A stretch of 55,655 bases of DNA from Bacteroides sp. (GCA_014801585.1 JAAVDX010000018.1:169826-225480), one strand, 5' to 3'. Counted from the stretch's first letter, positions 8,039 through 17,245 are shown. Numbers and translations: made by a program. Notes: generated by a model not told the origin, from the sequence alone.

Positions 8039-11000
8039 ATGACTGAGCAAATTAATAAAACGCCGGAGCAGTTAGCTCTCGAAGAAAAAGACCGGAGAAC
8101 CAATCTAAAAAAATTCTGCAACTCAATTCTCCAGAAAATTGGAGAACTTAACAATTCTAGCGGAGACCGTGCTATTTGGGAACTCTGCCAGAATGCTCGT
8201 GACCAATCGGACTGTGCTGAAATCAAAATTACATTAGATGACACGAGTCTAACATTTGCTCATAAGGGAAATCCTTTTAATGAAGATTCTCTACTATCAT
8301 TAGTTAAGCAAGTAAGTTCAGAAGAAAAAGAAAATGCAGAAACAGCCGGTCAATTTGGAACCGGCTTCGTGACCACACATTACTTCAGTCGTAAATTTTA
8401 TCTCAATGGCTCATTCAGAACTTCTACCGGAAAAGTATTTGACCTTAATCGTTTCGAGATAGACCGTTCGGAAGACGATGTAAACAATTTTATCGATATA
8501 ATGGATAATCAAATCCAGTCGGTATATAAACTTTTAAGTAATCCTGAATCTCAGCTTCGGGAATGGACTGAACTAATATATCCACTGACCGCTGAGACGA
8601 AAGAGATTGCACTTCGCGCTATGCACGCTTGCGAGAAGATGTTACCTGAAGTTCTGGTACTCAATGACAGAATAAAAACTGTAACACTAGAGTATAAATT
8701 AAATAATGTCCACAAAAACATTGTTTTTACCAAGGGACGCAGCTACCAAGAAGAAGATCTTAATATTCAAGAAATCCTACTTTGTGAAGATAGTAAATCT
8801 CCTTCTACTATAAGTGTATATTTTCTTCAGACCGATTGTAAGCGTATCATTCTACCTCTAGAAAATGAGAGATACGTAAAAAGTCACGAGGATATAGCAA
8901 AGCTATTCATATGGTTCCCATTATTGGGTACCGAGGAATGGGGGACGAATTTCATATATCACTCATCGTTCTATCCACTAGAAAAGAGGAATGGTATTGT
9001 GCTACCGTGTGAGAACTCTAATCAAAAGAAAGCCTTCGAGCATAACGTTGCAGAACTTGAGAAAATGAACTCCATCCTGTTTGATTTTCTCAAAACCCAT
9101 TCTGCAAAGATTGACAACTGTATCGAACTTGCAAAAATAAACTTTCCGGAATATAATGATGATGAGAAGACGCAAAATTTCTATAGAATTCAACAAAAGT
9201 CTTGGACATCTGTTTTTCGCACTCTTCCATTGATTGACACACCTGCCGGACGAAAAAGCCTTGACGAAGGTGTCAAAATACCCAACCAAGACATCTGTCT
9301 CTTCTTTGCAGATGAAGAAATGCGTGATAAATACTTTGACGCGTTCTACCATTTTGCATCTACAGTTACAACTCTTCCTCTAAAAGAGGAATGTCTCAGA
9401 TGGGCAAGCATAATCCACCAATGGAATTTGCCTGAGATACAACAGTATGAGATTTCGCTGGCTGAAGTGGCAAAAAAAGCCTCAGCTGAAGGCGACCTTA
9501 TTGAATTACACCATTTTCTTGAGATAATCAAGAAAATAAATCAGATTACGCTGTTTAAGGATATGCCATTGATTCCTAACAGATCTGGTATTTTGAAAAC
9601 GACGGAAGACCTCCGGGATGGAAAAGACATTCCTAAAGAGCTTTATAGACGCGCTTTGCCCATCTGCCGCGAAGATATGGACAAGTTAGTTCATCCTGAC
9701 TTCGCTGACATATACAAACTCAACGAATACACTCGCGAGCATTTACGCTCTGCTGTCTATAGTGTTAATGATAATCTAAAATTATCTACTCTAAAACTAG
9801 GAAAATGCTTCTCGGAGGAATACACAACGGCACTCCGAAGTTTCGTTTCCATATATCCGGTAGAAAATCCAGATAGTCATCGCCATCAGATAATGCAAGC
9901 TCTTTCAAAACTGAAAGGTTTTGAGTATAAAGTATGTTGTATTCCTCGAAGTGAAGAAAAGGATACAAAAGATTATTACCGTTCAGCATTCATCTTTTTG
10001 ATGGAGAACGAGTTGTTAGGAATAACAATAGAAGCGCAGCGAGACCCCAAATGGCTGACAACACATAAGGAGGATCTTCTGGATTTAATATCTAAGGTCG
10101 GACTTATTAACGACAAGGACGACTCGTTACGCCTTCTCGGTATCAATGGGTATGCAGTTACCCCTAATCAAGAAGGACAACTCTGCAAGCTGGAAGATCT
10201 TCGGATTCGTGAAAATAATATATCAGACGAACTCTCTGATTTGTACACTAACGTGCTTCATCAAGACCTTCGTAAAACTTGGATTGATGCATCATTTGTA
10301 CAGTTTATCTCTCCTGAGAAAACAGATTCAGCTAAGAATCTAGCGTTGGAAATAGAGAGAGTTCTTATGGAAGAGTATGAGACAAGCCATGAAGTAAGCA
10401 AATATATCATCGACATCATCCAAAAAATTGAATCAAAGACGGACGAGGCTTCTTTATGGAAAGAATGGTTCAAGCGCATTGACGAAAAGAAGGCTGACCT
10501 CAATTGGCATATGGTACCCGAGGAAAGCAAATCAAATTTCTATCGTCTAATGAAGGTCGCTAATGACAAAGACTTGTTGGAAGATTTGGCAGAAATGTCG
10601 GAAAATACCGACATTCTTAGGAAATTCAAGGACTTTTTGGCCAAGCATCAGCAAGAAGAGGCTGAGTTCAAGTTTAAGCATGATTTAGGCAAACATATTG
10701 AAAATATGATTCGCCTTAAGTTAAATGAAGAACTATGCACACGTGTAAACGTAACTACTACCATCGAAGATCAGCAAGGAGGACAAGATATCGTTGTCCA
10801 ATTAGATGGCAAGGATGTTTATTTCATTGAGTGTAAGGCTAAATGGAATTTCTCTGAACCTGCCCACATGAGTAAACTCCAGATACGGAAAGCTTGTGAC
10901 GAAAAGGGGCATTATGCCCTATGTGGAGTAGATCTGACATCATTTAAAGGTCTGTCAAATGGCGTATTTCCTTTAATAGATCAACTTGAACAGCACATAC

Positions 11001-11218
11001 ATATTCATTTCGATGTAGCTGAAAAGCTTGCAACCGTATCAGAACATCTTTTTGCCATAGATGAAGAATCAGACGAGAACCGAATGACTATTTCTGCGGA
11101 CTATCGGTCAAACATACCCAAGTCTGTTTTCGTCAACAACATTGGTTTTGATAGTTTAATTGATGCAATTATCAATCGCATCCACACTTTCGAGGTTTCT
11201 GATTTGGATATGGATTAA
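8039..11218 (+). CDS. GHKL (Hsp90/sacsin-like) ATPase fused to a PD-(D/E)XK nuclease
   Basis: 1059 aa. The N-terminus has a Bergerat ATP-binding fold: N-box IWELCQNARDQ (E48, N52, D55), a variant second motif FAHKGNPF (residues 73-80; the usual DxGxG aspartate is replaced by His, as in some prokaryotic sacsin-like ATPases), and the glycine lid GQFGTGF (104-110). About 750 mostly helical residues follow. Near the C-terminus, GGQDIVVQL (D917) and YFIECKAKW (E931, K933) fit a PD-(D/E)XK nuclease core of the DUF3883/Mrr-like sort. ATP-driven sensing coupled to DNA cleavage is a common defence design; that role is inferred. Confidence 0.8.
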   Translation: MTEQINKTPEQLALEEKDRRTNLKKFCNSILQKIGELNNSSGDRAIWELCQNARDQSDCAEIKITLDDTSLTFAHKGNPFNEDSLLSLVKQVSSEEKENAETAGQFGTGFVTTHYFSRKFYLNGSFRTSTGKVFDLNRFEIDRSEDDVNNFIDIMDNQIQSVYKLLSNPESQLREWTELIYPLTAETKEIALRAMHACEKMLPEVLVLNDRIKTVTLEYKLNNVHKNIVFTKGRSYQEEDLNIQEILLCEDSKSPSTISVYFLQTDCKRIILPLENERYVKSHEDIAKLFIWFPLLGTEEWGTNFIYHSSFYPLEKRNGIVLPCENSNQKKAFEHNVAELEKMNSILFDFLKTHSAKIDNCIELAKINFPEYNDDEKTQNFYRIQQKSWTSVFRTLPLIDTPAGRKSLDEGVKIPNQDICLFFADEEMRDKYFDAFYHFASTVTTLPLKEECLRWASIIHQWNLPEIQQYEISLAEVAKKASAEGDLIELHHFLEIIKKINQITLFKDMPLIPNRSGILKTTEDLRDGKDIPKELYRRALPICREDMDKLVHPDFADIYKLNEYTREHLRSAVYSVNDNLKLSTLKLGKCFSEEYTTALRSFVSIYPVENPDSHRHQIMQALSKLKGFEYKVCCIPRSEEKDTKDYYRSAFIFLMENELLGITIEAQRDPKWLTTHKEDLLDLISKVGLINDKDDSLRLLGINGYAVTPNQEGQLCKLEDLRIRENNISDELSDLYTNVLHQDLRKTWIDASFVQFISPEKTDSAKNLALEIERVLMEEYETSHEVSKYIIDIIQKIESKTDEASLWKEWFKRIDEKKADLNWHMVPEESKSNFYRLMKVANDKDLLEDLAEMSENTDILRKFKDFLAKHQQEEAEFKFKHDLGKHIENMIRLKLNEELCTRVNVTTTIEDQQGGQDIVVQLDGKDVYFIECKAKWNFSEPAHMSKLQIRKACDEKGHYALCGVDLTSFKGLSNGVFPLIDQLEQHIHIHFDVAEKLATVSEHLFAIDEESDENRMTISADYRSNIPKSVFVNNIGFDSLIDAIINRIHTFEVSDLDMD

Positions 11219-11333
11219 ACTAAATCAAGATAGTCCCAGATAGATAATATTATTTCCATATTTGGAACATCAGCCGATATTCCACTGACTTACAATATAT
11301 TTCACATTCGAAGAAGTCAAGTAATACATATAA

Positions 11334-11390
11334 AAATCAATAATAAAAATGGTGCAACTCATTGAGTTGCACCATTTTTATTATTGATTT
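11334..11390. terminator. 28-bp perfect inverted repeat (bidirectional terminator)
   Basis: Arms 11334-11361 and 11363-11390 are perfect reverse complements around one unpaired base. The GC core is ggtgcaactca/tgagttgcacc, flanked by AT-only runs that supply U-tracts in either direction. It lies 116 nt after the ATPase-nuclease gene. The rest of 11219-11590 shows nothing else. Confidence 0.8.
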
Positions 11391-11590
11391 CTCTCCTCAA
11401 GTTATTGCATTATTCAGATTTTAGGCTTATTTTTGTAACGTAACTTATAATACTCAGGTTAGATTCCTTACCACAAGAAAGAAGCGAATCACCGACCTAA
11501 ATCATACATATATTATAAATGAGCATAAAAATAGACTTAAACTCAGACTTTTTTAGTAAGATTTACGTTGAATAGAAAAGATTATATATT

Positions 11591-11806
11591 ATGTCGGAAG
11601 AACAGATGAACAGTTATCGACTCACGTCGATGGATGAACCCGGCGATGAACGTATGGCACAGATCATGCGGGAGGTTGCCGAAGATGCACGCGAAAGCAC
11701 TCGCCGAGCAGCTGCGCATGTGACTGCAAGTATCGAAGCTGCCTCGCAAGCGGCCCAAGCGAAATGGGGAGATACCATAAATAGAATTAAGAATGGCAAC
11801 TACTGA
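11591..11806 (+). CDS. Antitoxin-like partner of the zeta toxin
   Basis: 71 aa, acidic and alanine-rich (VAEDARESTRRAAAHVTASI), predicted all helical. Its last 14 nt overlap the start of the zeta-toxin reading frame, the usual arrangement in Bacteroidetes zeta loci, where a short helical protein precedes the kinase. An antitoxin role is inferred from this order and overlap. Confidence 0.65.
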   Translation: MSEEQMNSYRLTSMDEPGDERMAQIMREVAEDARESTRRAAAHVTASIEAASQAAQAKWGDTINRIKNGNY

Positions 11807-12394
11807 TCATCGTCCCGTGTTGATTGTGATTGCCGGTCCAAATGGGTCGGGCAAAACTTCCGTAACGTCTAAGATTCTGCATCACGAGTGGCTGGAAGAT
11901 TCGGAATATATCAATCCCGACAATGTGGCTCGTGATGTTTTCGGTGATTGGAATGACCGTGAGGCAGTTCTCAAAGCGGCAAACTATTGTAATAACTGGC
12001 GTGAGAAGTGTCTTATCGAAAGAAAGAGCCATATTTTTGAGACTGTTATGTCTGAAGCGATAAGGTTGATTATATAATACGTGCAAAGATGGCCGGATTT
12101 TTTATCCGATTATTTTTTGTTTCAACTATATCACCTACTATAAATGCTAAGCGCGTTGCCAATCGTGTATTAAACGGTGGCCATGATGTCCCAATTACGA
12201 AGATCATTTCTCGATACGATAAGTCGATAGCCAACTGTCAACTTGTTGCTCCCATAGTAGATCGACTGTATGTTTACGACAACTCGGTAGAGGATTCAGA
12301 TGCTCGAATTTTATTCCGTATGAGCAATGGGGAGGTTGTAAAATCTTATACTACGAATGTACCGGACTGGGCTAAAATCATACTTCCTAAGTAA
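11793..12394 (+). pseudogene. Zeta toxin, broken by a frameshift
   Basis: The first part (11793-12077, 94 codons) has the Walker A GPNGSGKT and the zeta-type segment YINPDNVARDVFGDW. It runs to IFETVMSE and then leaves frame. The second part, in another frame, reads KVDYIIRAKMAGFFIRLFF and continues to VPDWAKIILPK with all family landmarks (GGHDVPITKIISRY, YVYDNSVEDSDA). The frames meet at about 12050-12065, so a net one-base loss, or two-base gain, restores a protein of about 200 aa, normal for the family. Zeta toxins phosphorylate UDP-N-acetylated sugars or related nucleotides. The break may be real inactivation or a sequencing error. Confidence 0.85.
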
Positions 12395-12454
12395 AGTTAC
12401 AAAATTCAAAAACAATCCAACAAGGGAATCCCATTCTCTATTTATATCTCGAAC

Positions 12455-12492
12455 AAAAAGGAGAGCTGATTTTTCAATCTTCTCTCCTTTTT
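12455..12492. terminator. Bidirectional terminator between zeta locus and lipoprotein cluster
   Basis: Arms aaaaaggagag (12455-12465) and ctctccttttt (12482-12492) pair perfectly with A/T tails, between convergent genes. The remaining bases to 12593 hold no gene. Confidence 0.75.
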
Positions 12493-12593
12493 TATTATCT
12501 CGAGTTCTATCGCGTTGAATATTCCTCAACTGATATATCCGCGCCTGTCAGGCACTTCATACAACGGGTAACTCCACTAACTATACCATAATA

Positions 12594-13046
12594 TCAGGCC
12601 GCTACGGAATCATTGCTATCTTCTGAATCCCAAACGTCCACCACAGCAGAATCAACCGCTGCAGAATCAAGGACAGTATCAGTTTCGGAACCTGCTTTTT
12701 TCTCTGTATGCTCCTTCAAGGGGCGTTTGAAGACATAAACAATGCTACTTGTTCTTGTATTAGGCTGAATACCCGTCACATACTTTTCATTACCAAAGTT
12801 AGGATGAACTGTTTCCACCTTCGTGTAAACATCCACCAATTCCCATCCTTCCTCTCCTAATTTATTTATTTCTGCCAATACAACGTTCTCGTCAAGCATA
12901 CCACGCTGATAATAATCACTAATGGTGTATGTATTCGGAACATAAAATTTATACTCCCATTTTTTAGTTTTATCCTCGCCCTTAGAGCAGGAAACAACGA
13001 TGAAGGCTAATGTCACAGCCATCAGGATTTGAAAAAGTCTTTTCAT
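12594..13046 (-). CDS. DUF4177-like lipoprotein
   Basis: 150 aa from the ATG at 13046 (MKRLFQILMAVTLAFIVVSC); the frame is open 30 codons upstream, but the lipoprotein signal fixes the start. Lipobox VVSC, with lipidation expected at C20. The mature part has WEYKFYVPNTY and LAEINKLGEEGWELVDVYT, the pattern of DUF4177 (WEYK...LNxLGxEGWELV). It ends in a Ser/Asp/Val-rich tail. It is the last gene of the minus-strand envelope cluster, 26 nt after the next lipoprotein. Confidence 0.75.
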   Translation of the reverse strand: MKRLFQILMAVTLAFIVVSCSKGEDKTKKWEYKFYVPNTYTISDYYQRGMLDENVVLAEINKLGEEGWELVDVYTKVETVHPNFGNEKYVTGIQPNTRTSSIVYVFKRPLKEHTEKKAGSETDTVLDSAAVDSAVVDVWDSEDSNDSVAA

Positions 13047-13072
13047 ATTATAGTTGATTAAGTTATTTACTT

Positions 13073-13726
13073 TTATCCTCCGCAGGGGATCAGTTCTACT
13101 GTATTGCCGCTCTGAGTGATGCGTACTCCAACCCAATATGCTTCATTGGATTGATAGATACAGCCCTTGGATTTGCTCTCTTCAATACTCTTCATAAAGG
13201 CCTGCTTCATAGCCGCCGTCGGGAAATTGATGGTTATTCCATCATAATCCACAGAGACAGTAATATTACCATCTAATGTAGATCTCATGTATGTCGCTAC
13301 CATATAGTCGACATAATCATCGATCGATTCATCATAGTCGTGCTTCTGCTTTTTGGTAATGCACTGAAAACCATCGGCTATCAGAGAAGAGTTAAGTGCA
13401 GCATCCGACTTGATGCTCTGCATCTGTCGGAAAAGCTTGTTGGAAATTCCCATACTTTGAGCCGAACCTCCCGACTTCGACAACGGTTCGCAGAAAAGAT
13501 TGATACCGATAGCGACGTTAGTCTCCGGCTCTTCATTTACAAGCGAGATGGTCGTGATTTGTGGGGTATCGCCTGTAGCCGGAGATTCTTCCACCACTTC
13601 CTCAGTTACCAGCGTATCATCACCCATCGCTATCGTGTCATCATAAGGAATCGCAGAAGATTGTGAATTTCCGCACGAAGTCATGGCTACTCCAACCCCG
13701 AGCAGTGTTAATACAGTTTTTCTCAT
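13073..13726 (-). CDS. Lipoprotein of unknown function
   Basis: 217 aa. The signal MRKTVLTLLGVGVAMTSC ends in a lipobox with C18. An acidic Thr/Glu linker (DDTLVTEEVVEES) leads to a globular part from about residue 70. No known domain recognised. Gaps of 57 nt to the upstream gene and 26 nt to the downstream gene place it in a probable operon. Confidence 0.65.
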   Translation of the reverse strand: MRKTVLTLLGVGVAMTSCGNSQSSAIPYDDTIAMGDDTLVTEEVVEESPATGDTPQITTISLVNEEPETNVAIGINLFCEPLSKSGGSAQSMGISNKLFRQMQSIKSDAALNSSLIADGFQCITKKQKHDYDESIDDYVDYMVATYMRSTLDGNITVSVDYDGITINFPTAAMKQAFMKSIEESKSKGCIYQSNEAYWVGVRITQSGNTVELIPCGG

Positions 13727-13783
13727 TTTCTTGTTAAGTATTACAGACTTGATTATTCGAGTAGTTCAAAGATAACTGCTGTC

Positions 13784-14191
13784 TTATCGCAGATCATCCG
13801 GAGATATAGAAGACTCAAAAAGGTAATCCCCGTCTTCAGAGAAGTAGATATAACGGTAAGAGATTCCGGATTTACAGAGCTGATAGTCTTCCGACTGAGG
13901 ATTAGCTTTCAACAGGTGTATCGTAGCCTGTTTTCTCTCCTGAAGAGATTCCGGACTCGGAACATCCATGGGGAAAGAGTAATAATAGGTATACTCCAAA
14001 GTATTTGACTGGCTATCAAATTCCACACTCGTCATTGTCAATCCAAACCCGGACTCCATAGGCAATTGCCATCTTGCCTCCTCCTCAATCGCCTTAGCTC
14101 TCTGAATAGACGCCAACGGCGGAGCACCCCACAGAGAGCCACTCACGACCATTAAGATAGCCACTATCCACAACTTTATGCTCGATTTCAT
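13784..14191 (-). CDS. Small secreted protein
   Basis: 135 aa with a Sec signal peptide (MKSSIKLWIVAILMVVSGSLWG, cleavage likely after WGA). The mature part is about 110 residues with one cysteine and Tyr-rich strands (NTLEYTYYYSFP). No family recognised. Part of the same minus-strand series. Confidence 0.6.
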   Translation of the reverse strand: MKSSIKLWIVAILMVVSGSLWGAPPLASIQRAKAIEEEARWQLPMESGFGLTMTSVEFDSQSNTLEYTYYYSFPMDVPSPESLQERKQATIHLLKANPQSEDYQLCKSGISYRYIYFSEDGDYLFESSISPDDLR

Positions 14192-14265
14192 GCTACTTAA
14201 ATTTTTTCAAAGTTTCCACGAACAATGATTGAATTGAGTTTCTATTCAATTAAATCGTACTTATA

Positions 14266-15099
14266 TTATAGATATCTGTCCAAAGCCTCTTGGAATGAAC
14301 CTGTAAACGATTCACATCTTGCTTGCGCAGAATGTCGCTCGTTATATTTATCAAACTCCATTCGCACATCAAAGGCTCCTTGGTTGAATAAATGTTTTAG
14401 ACCTTCAATCATGGATGGATCTTCTACAAAAGTTATCCCATTACGTGTCCCTGTAACTTCAACGTTATATGTACCTCCACCGGCACCTCTGACAAAAATG
14501 TTTACAGGACCTGAGCAGTCAGTCAAATAACCATCATCATCCAGAAGATAGAAACGGAATACACCGTGTCGATTGGCTTCAGTTGGAGCGACATAATCTA
14601 TCCGGATGTTCCACCCGGCACTTTTAAGTAGGACATACATCATCGGAAGATTTACATCTTCCTCACCCCATTCATTTTTAAAAAAATCTTTACACCATGG
14701 ATTCCCAATAAAAACTCCTTCTTCAGGTTCTGCTACGTTATATTCCGAATAATCATAATTCACATCCGAATCTACGTCCTCTGTCATTTCTGGGAATTGA
14801 GATGAAGACGATTCGTAAGAATCATAGTTATTATTACCTCCTTTATGGGTAAAAAGAGTTGAAATAACGATTAACATTGCAACTACTGCTATTATTATTA
14901 CCCACCATCCCACCTGTGGATTTTTAGGATTCTGATTCTCTGGCTGAGAATTAACAGGTTCTTCCGAAGATGTAGGACTTTTCTGATCCGACTCCAAATC
15001 GAGAAGTCGTTGTTTTGCACTTTCAAATTCTTCTTGGGTTATTACACCCAAATCCAGTAGTGATTGTAGTTGCGAAAGTTGATTACTGTCGGTTTGCAT
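14266..15099 (-). CDS. Membrane protein with N-terminal SHOCT-like helix pair
   Basis: 277 aa. Residues 7-33 (LSQLQSLLDLGVITQEEFES) match the SHOCT pattern, usually found at C-termini or next to membrane anchors. After a Ser/Pro/Asn linker comes one membrane helix (WWVIIIAVVAMLIVISTLF, about 65-84). The outer part starts with an Asp/Ser/Tyr-rich stretch and ends in a globular domain of about 150 residues with five cysteines. Function unknown; an envelope stress or sensing role is only a guess. Confidence 0.65.
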   Translation of the reverse strand: MQTDSNQLSQLQSLLDLGVITQEEFESAKQRLLDLESDQKSPTSSEEPVNSQPENQNPKNPQVGWWVIIIAVVAMLIVISTLFTHKGGNNNYDSYESSSSQFPEMTEDVDSDVNYDYSEYNVAEPEEGVFIGNPWCKDFFKNEWGEEDVNLPMMYVLLKSAGWNIRIDYVAPTEANRHGVFRFYLLDDDGYLTDCSGPVNIFVRGAGGGTYNVEVTGTRNGITFVEDPSMIEGLKHLFNQGAFDVRMEFDKYNERHSAQARCESFTGSFQEALDRYL

Positions 15100-15170
15100 C
15101 TTACTTAAGATATTTTTAGATTAATTTTATATATTCTTGTATTTGCAGTTAAATAAATGGAATCGAAGAG

Positions 15171-15998
15171 TTACTTAGACGATCTAAGCTGTCGGGCCGT
15201 TTCTACCGCTTCATTGTAACCTTCACAAATTTGGTATTTAGCGAAAATGTGATTCCTATGCAGTATTCTGAATTTTTTAAGATCCTCTATTTGATCTTTT
15301 GAAAGCTTGGAATCTCCTGCATACAAATCTCCATCCTTTTCGGTTATCGGACCTAAAGAAATCAGATAAATAAGTTTATCTTTTTCAATCTCTGCCTTTG
15401 GAGTTAATGACACATTATTAAGTTTGGATGTTGGGGACCAATCACTAATACCGTTTACCCCTCCTTTTTTTGTCCATGGGACAGTCCATTTTCGCCCTAA
15501 TTCATAGATTCTCGGCCCAATCCATTCTACGTTTGATGCTGACTCTCCTTCCTTTACCCCAACGTAACTTACACTAAGTCCAGATCTCATTGGGTCGATT
15601 TCTATGATAGAAATGCCGGTTCCATCTTTGGTGACACATATTTTGTATTTGATATTTCCTCCCGAATAAAACCTAGCTTCCTCACTAAATTTTTCTATGT
15701 CTGTGAAAGTTCCAAGACTAAACCATAAAATATTTCCATTTTTATCTGACATCCTATCTGCAGAAGTACTTTTTACCTCTGCTTTATAATCTGTTATCGG
15801 GTTTTCGATAACCGCTGTACTATCATAGTAGGAAGGAATGGCAACGTAGGTATAGTCTATCTTCAGTGGAGCTAATTCTTCCGATTTAACCCACATTCTA
15901 TAAGCAATCACGCTGCCTATGATTCCAACAAGAACCCCGACAAAGAAAACTATCCAACCGTTTAATCTTTTATTTCTTATGATGCTATGAATTTTCAA
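15171..15998 (-). CDS. Membrane-anchored protein, intact paralogue
   Basis: 275 aa. An N-terminal signal anchor (GWIVFFVGVLVGIIGSVIAY) is followed by a soluble domain on the outer face. The C-terminal 78 residues are nearly identical to the next gene upstream (about five differences), while the middle is more diverged. No family recognised. It is 71 nt upstream of the SHOCT-like gene. Confidence 0.65.
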   Translation of the reverse strand: MKIHSIIRNKRLNGWIVFFVGVLVGIIGSVIAYRMWVKSEELAPLKIDYTYVAIPSYYDSTAVIENPITDYKAEVKSTSADRMSDKNGNILWFSLGTFTDIEKFSEEARFYSGGNIKYKICVTKDGTGISIIEIDPMRSGLSVSYVGVKEGESASNVEWIGPRIYELGRKWTVPWTKKGGVNGISDWSPTSKLNNVSLTPKAEIEKDKLIYLISLGPITEKDGDLYAGDSKLSKDQIEDLKKFRILHRNHIFAKYQICEGYNEAVETARQLRSSK

Positions 15999-16028
15999 TT
16001 TAATATTCTGACCAAAGTATTAGATGTT

Positions 16029-16858
16029 TTACTCAGAAGATCTCAGCTGCCGGGCCGTTTCTACCGCTTCGTTGTAACCTTCACAAATTTGGTATTTAGC
16101 GAAAATGTGATTCCTATGCAGTATTCTGAATTTTTTAAGATCCTCTATTTGATCTTCTGACAACTTGGAATCGCCTGCATACAAATCTCTATCATTTTCG
16201 GTTATCGGACCTAAAGAAATCAGATAAAGAAGCTTATCTTTCTCAATCTCAGCCTTTGGAGTTAATGTCACATTATTAATTCTGGCTGTAGGAGCCCAAT
16301 CACTAACGCCCGATATTTCGGATTTATCATTCCATGGAATTGCCCATTTTCTTCCTAATTCATATATTATTGGCCCAACCCATTTGATACTCTGTAAGGA
16401 TTCACCCTCCTTAATACTAATTAAACTTGTATTGATTCCAGAGTAAAACGGCTCAATCTCTAGTATAGATATGCTTGTTCCATCCTTAGTAGGACATATT
16501 TTGTATTTGATCTTACCTCCAGAATAAAACTTAGCTGCCTCACTAAATTTTTCTATGTCTGTGAAAGTTCCAATACTAAACCATAAAATATTCCCTTTTT
16601 ATCTGACATTCTATCTGCAGAAGTACTTTTTACCTCTCCTTTATAATTTGTTATTGGATTTTCGATAACCGCTGTCTGATCATAGTTGGAAGGAATGGCA
16701 ACGTAGGTATAGTCTATCTTCAGTGGAGCTAATTCTTCCGATTTAACCCACATTCTATAAACAATCACGCTGCCTATGATTCCAACAAGAATCATGACAA
16801 AGGACTTGATCCACCACTTTTCGCGCTTATTTCTCATTATGCTAAGAAATTTGGACAT
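16029..16858 (-). pseudogene. Frameshifted paralogue of the 275-aa membrane-anchored protein
   Basis: The first 92 or so codons (MSKFLSIMRNKREKWWIKSF...) match the paralogue at 15171-15998. At about 16595-16605 the minus-strand run AAAAAGGGAATATT replaces AAAAATGGAAATATT, one base shorter, and the frame shifts to an early stop at 16553. In the restored frame the protein continues without stops (ILWFSIGTFTDIEKFSE...) to 16029, about 276 aa. The single lesion in a homopolymer could be a recent mutation, phase variation or a sequencing error. Confidence 0.8.
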
Positions 16859-16927
16859 TCACATAGGCCTGCCTGATTCCCTGGGGGAGGCGTTGAGATT
16901 AGGATAAAAGAAAAGAGGGGAATTCAT
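16859..16927 (-). other. Possible 22-aa leader peptide, stop-start coupled to the next gene
   Basis: ATG at 16927 opens a 22-codon frame starting MNSPLFFYPNL and containing PRESGR. Its TGA (16861-16859) is followed at once by the ATG of the next gene (16858). The same MNSPLFFYPNL...PRESGR stretch occurs in leader copy 3 at 18230, where it runs in frame into the lipoprotein gene. Conservation may simply reflect the repeat, so coding is unproven. Confidence 0.35.
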
Positions 16928-17245
16928 CGCGCCTCTATCATAGCTAAACAGGCCCGCCAAGGCCTCGGACTGAATGATCTGGGAGGTTGGAATAAACTGC
17001 CCCTCTGGATTGTGTATGCGTAGATGCGGTAATACCGCTTCAGCTGATACTACAATACAGAAAGAGCGTCTAATCTTACTCACTCTCAGTCCTTTCAAAT
17101 TGGCGGTTCGTTTAGCTGAGAAAGAAAGCTTGACACTTTTCTTCACTCTACGGAATTTCTCCTCCGCTTGAGTATCGCAAAGTTAATCAATTTTTTCGAT
17201 TAGACGCTCATATTAACATATTTTAAGGATTAAGACAGTTATTAT
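16861..17245 (-). repeat. Promoter/leader repeat, copy 2
   Basis: Aligns with copy 3 end to end. 16895-16943 is identical to 18198-18246 (49 nt), and 17116-17173 is identical to 18428-18485 (58 nt). Dyad arms are gagcgtctaatc (17064-17075) and gattagacgctc (17198-17209). Read leftwards it holds a TAACTTTG box and then about 320 nt of leader before the gene starting at 16858. A 95-codon frame with a GTG start (17146) reads MKKSVKLSF in all three copies but then drifts out of frame in copies 1 and 3, so it is not called as a gene. 17246-17426 shows nothing further. Confidence 0.9.
17178..17209 (-). promoter_or_regulatory. Putative promoter of leader repeat copy 2
   Basis: TAACTTTG on the minus strand at 17185-17178. 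The dyad arm 17198-17209 covers the -33 position. The other arm (17064-17075) lies about 135 bp away, close to 13 helical turns. Confidence 0.55.

Noticed and set aside
16859-17146. 95-aa minus-strand ORF in leader copy 2
   Set aside because: Only the first residues are conserved between copies, after which frames diverge; treated as leader, not a protein gene.
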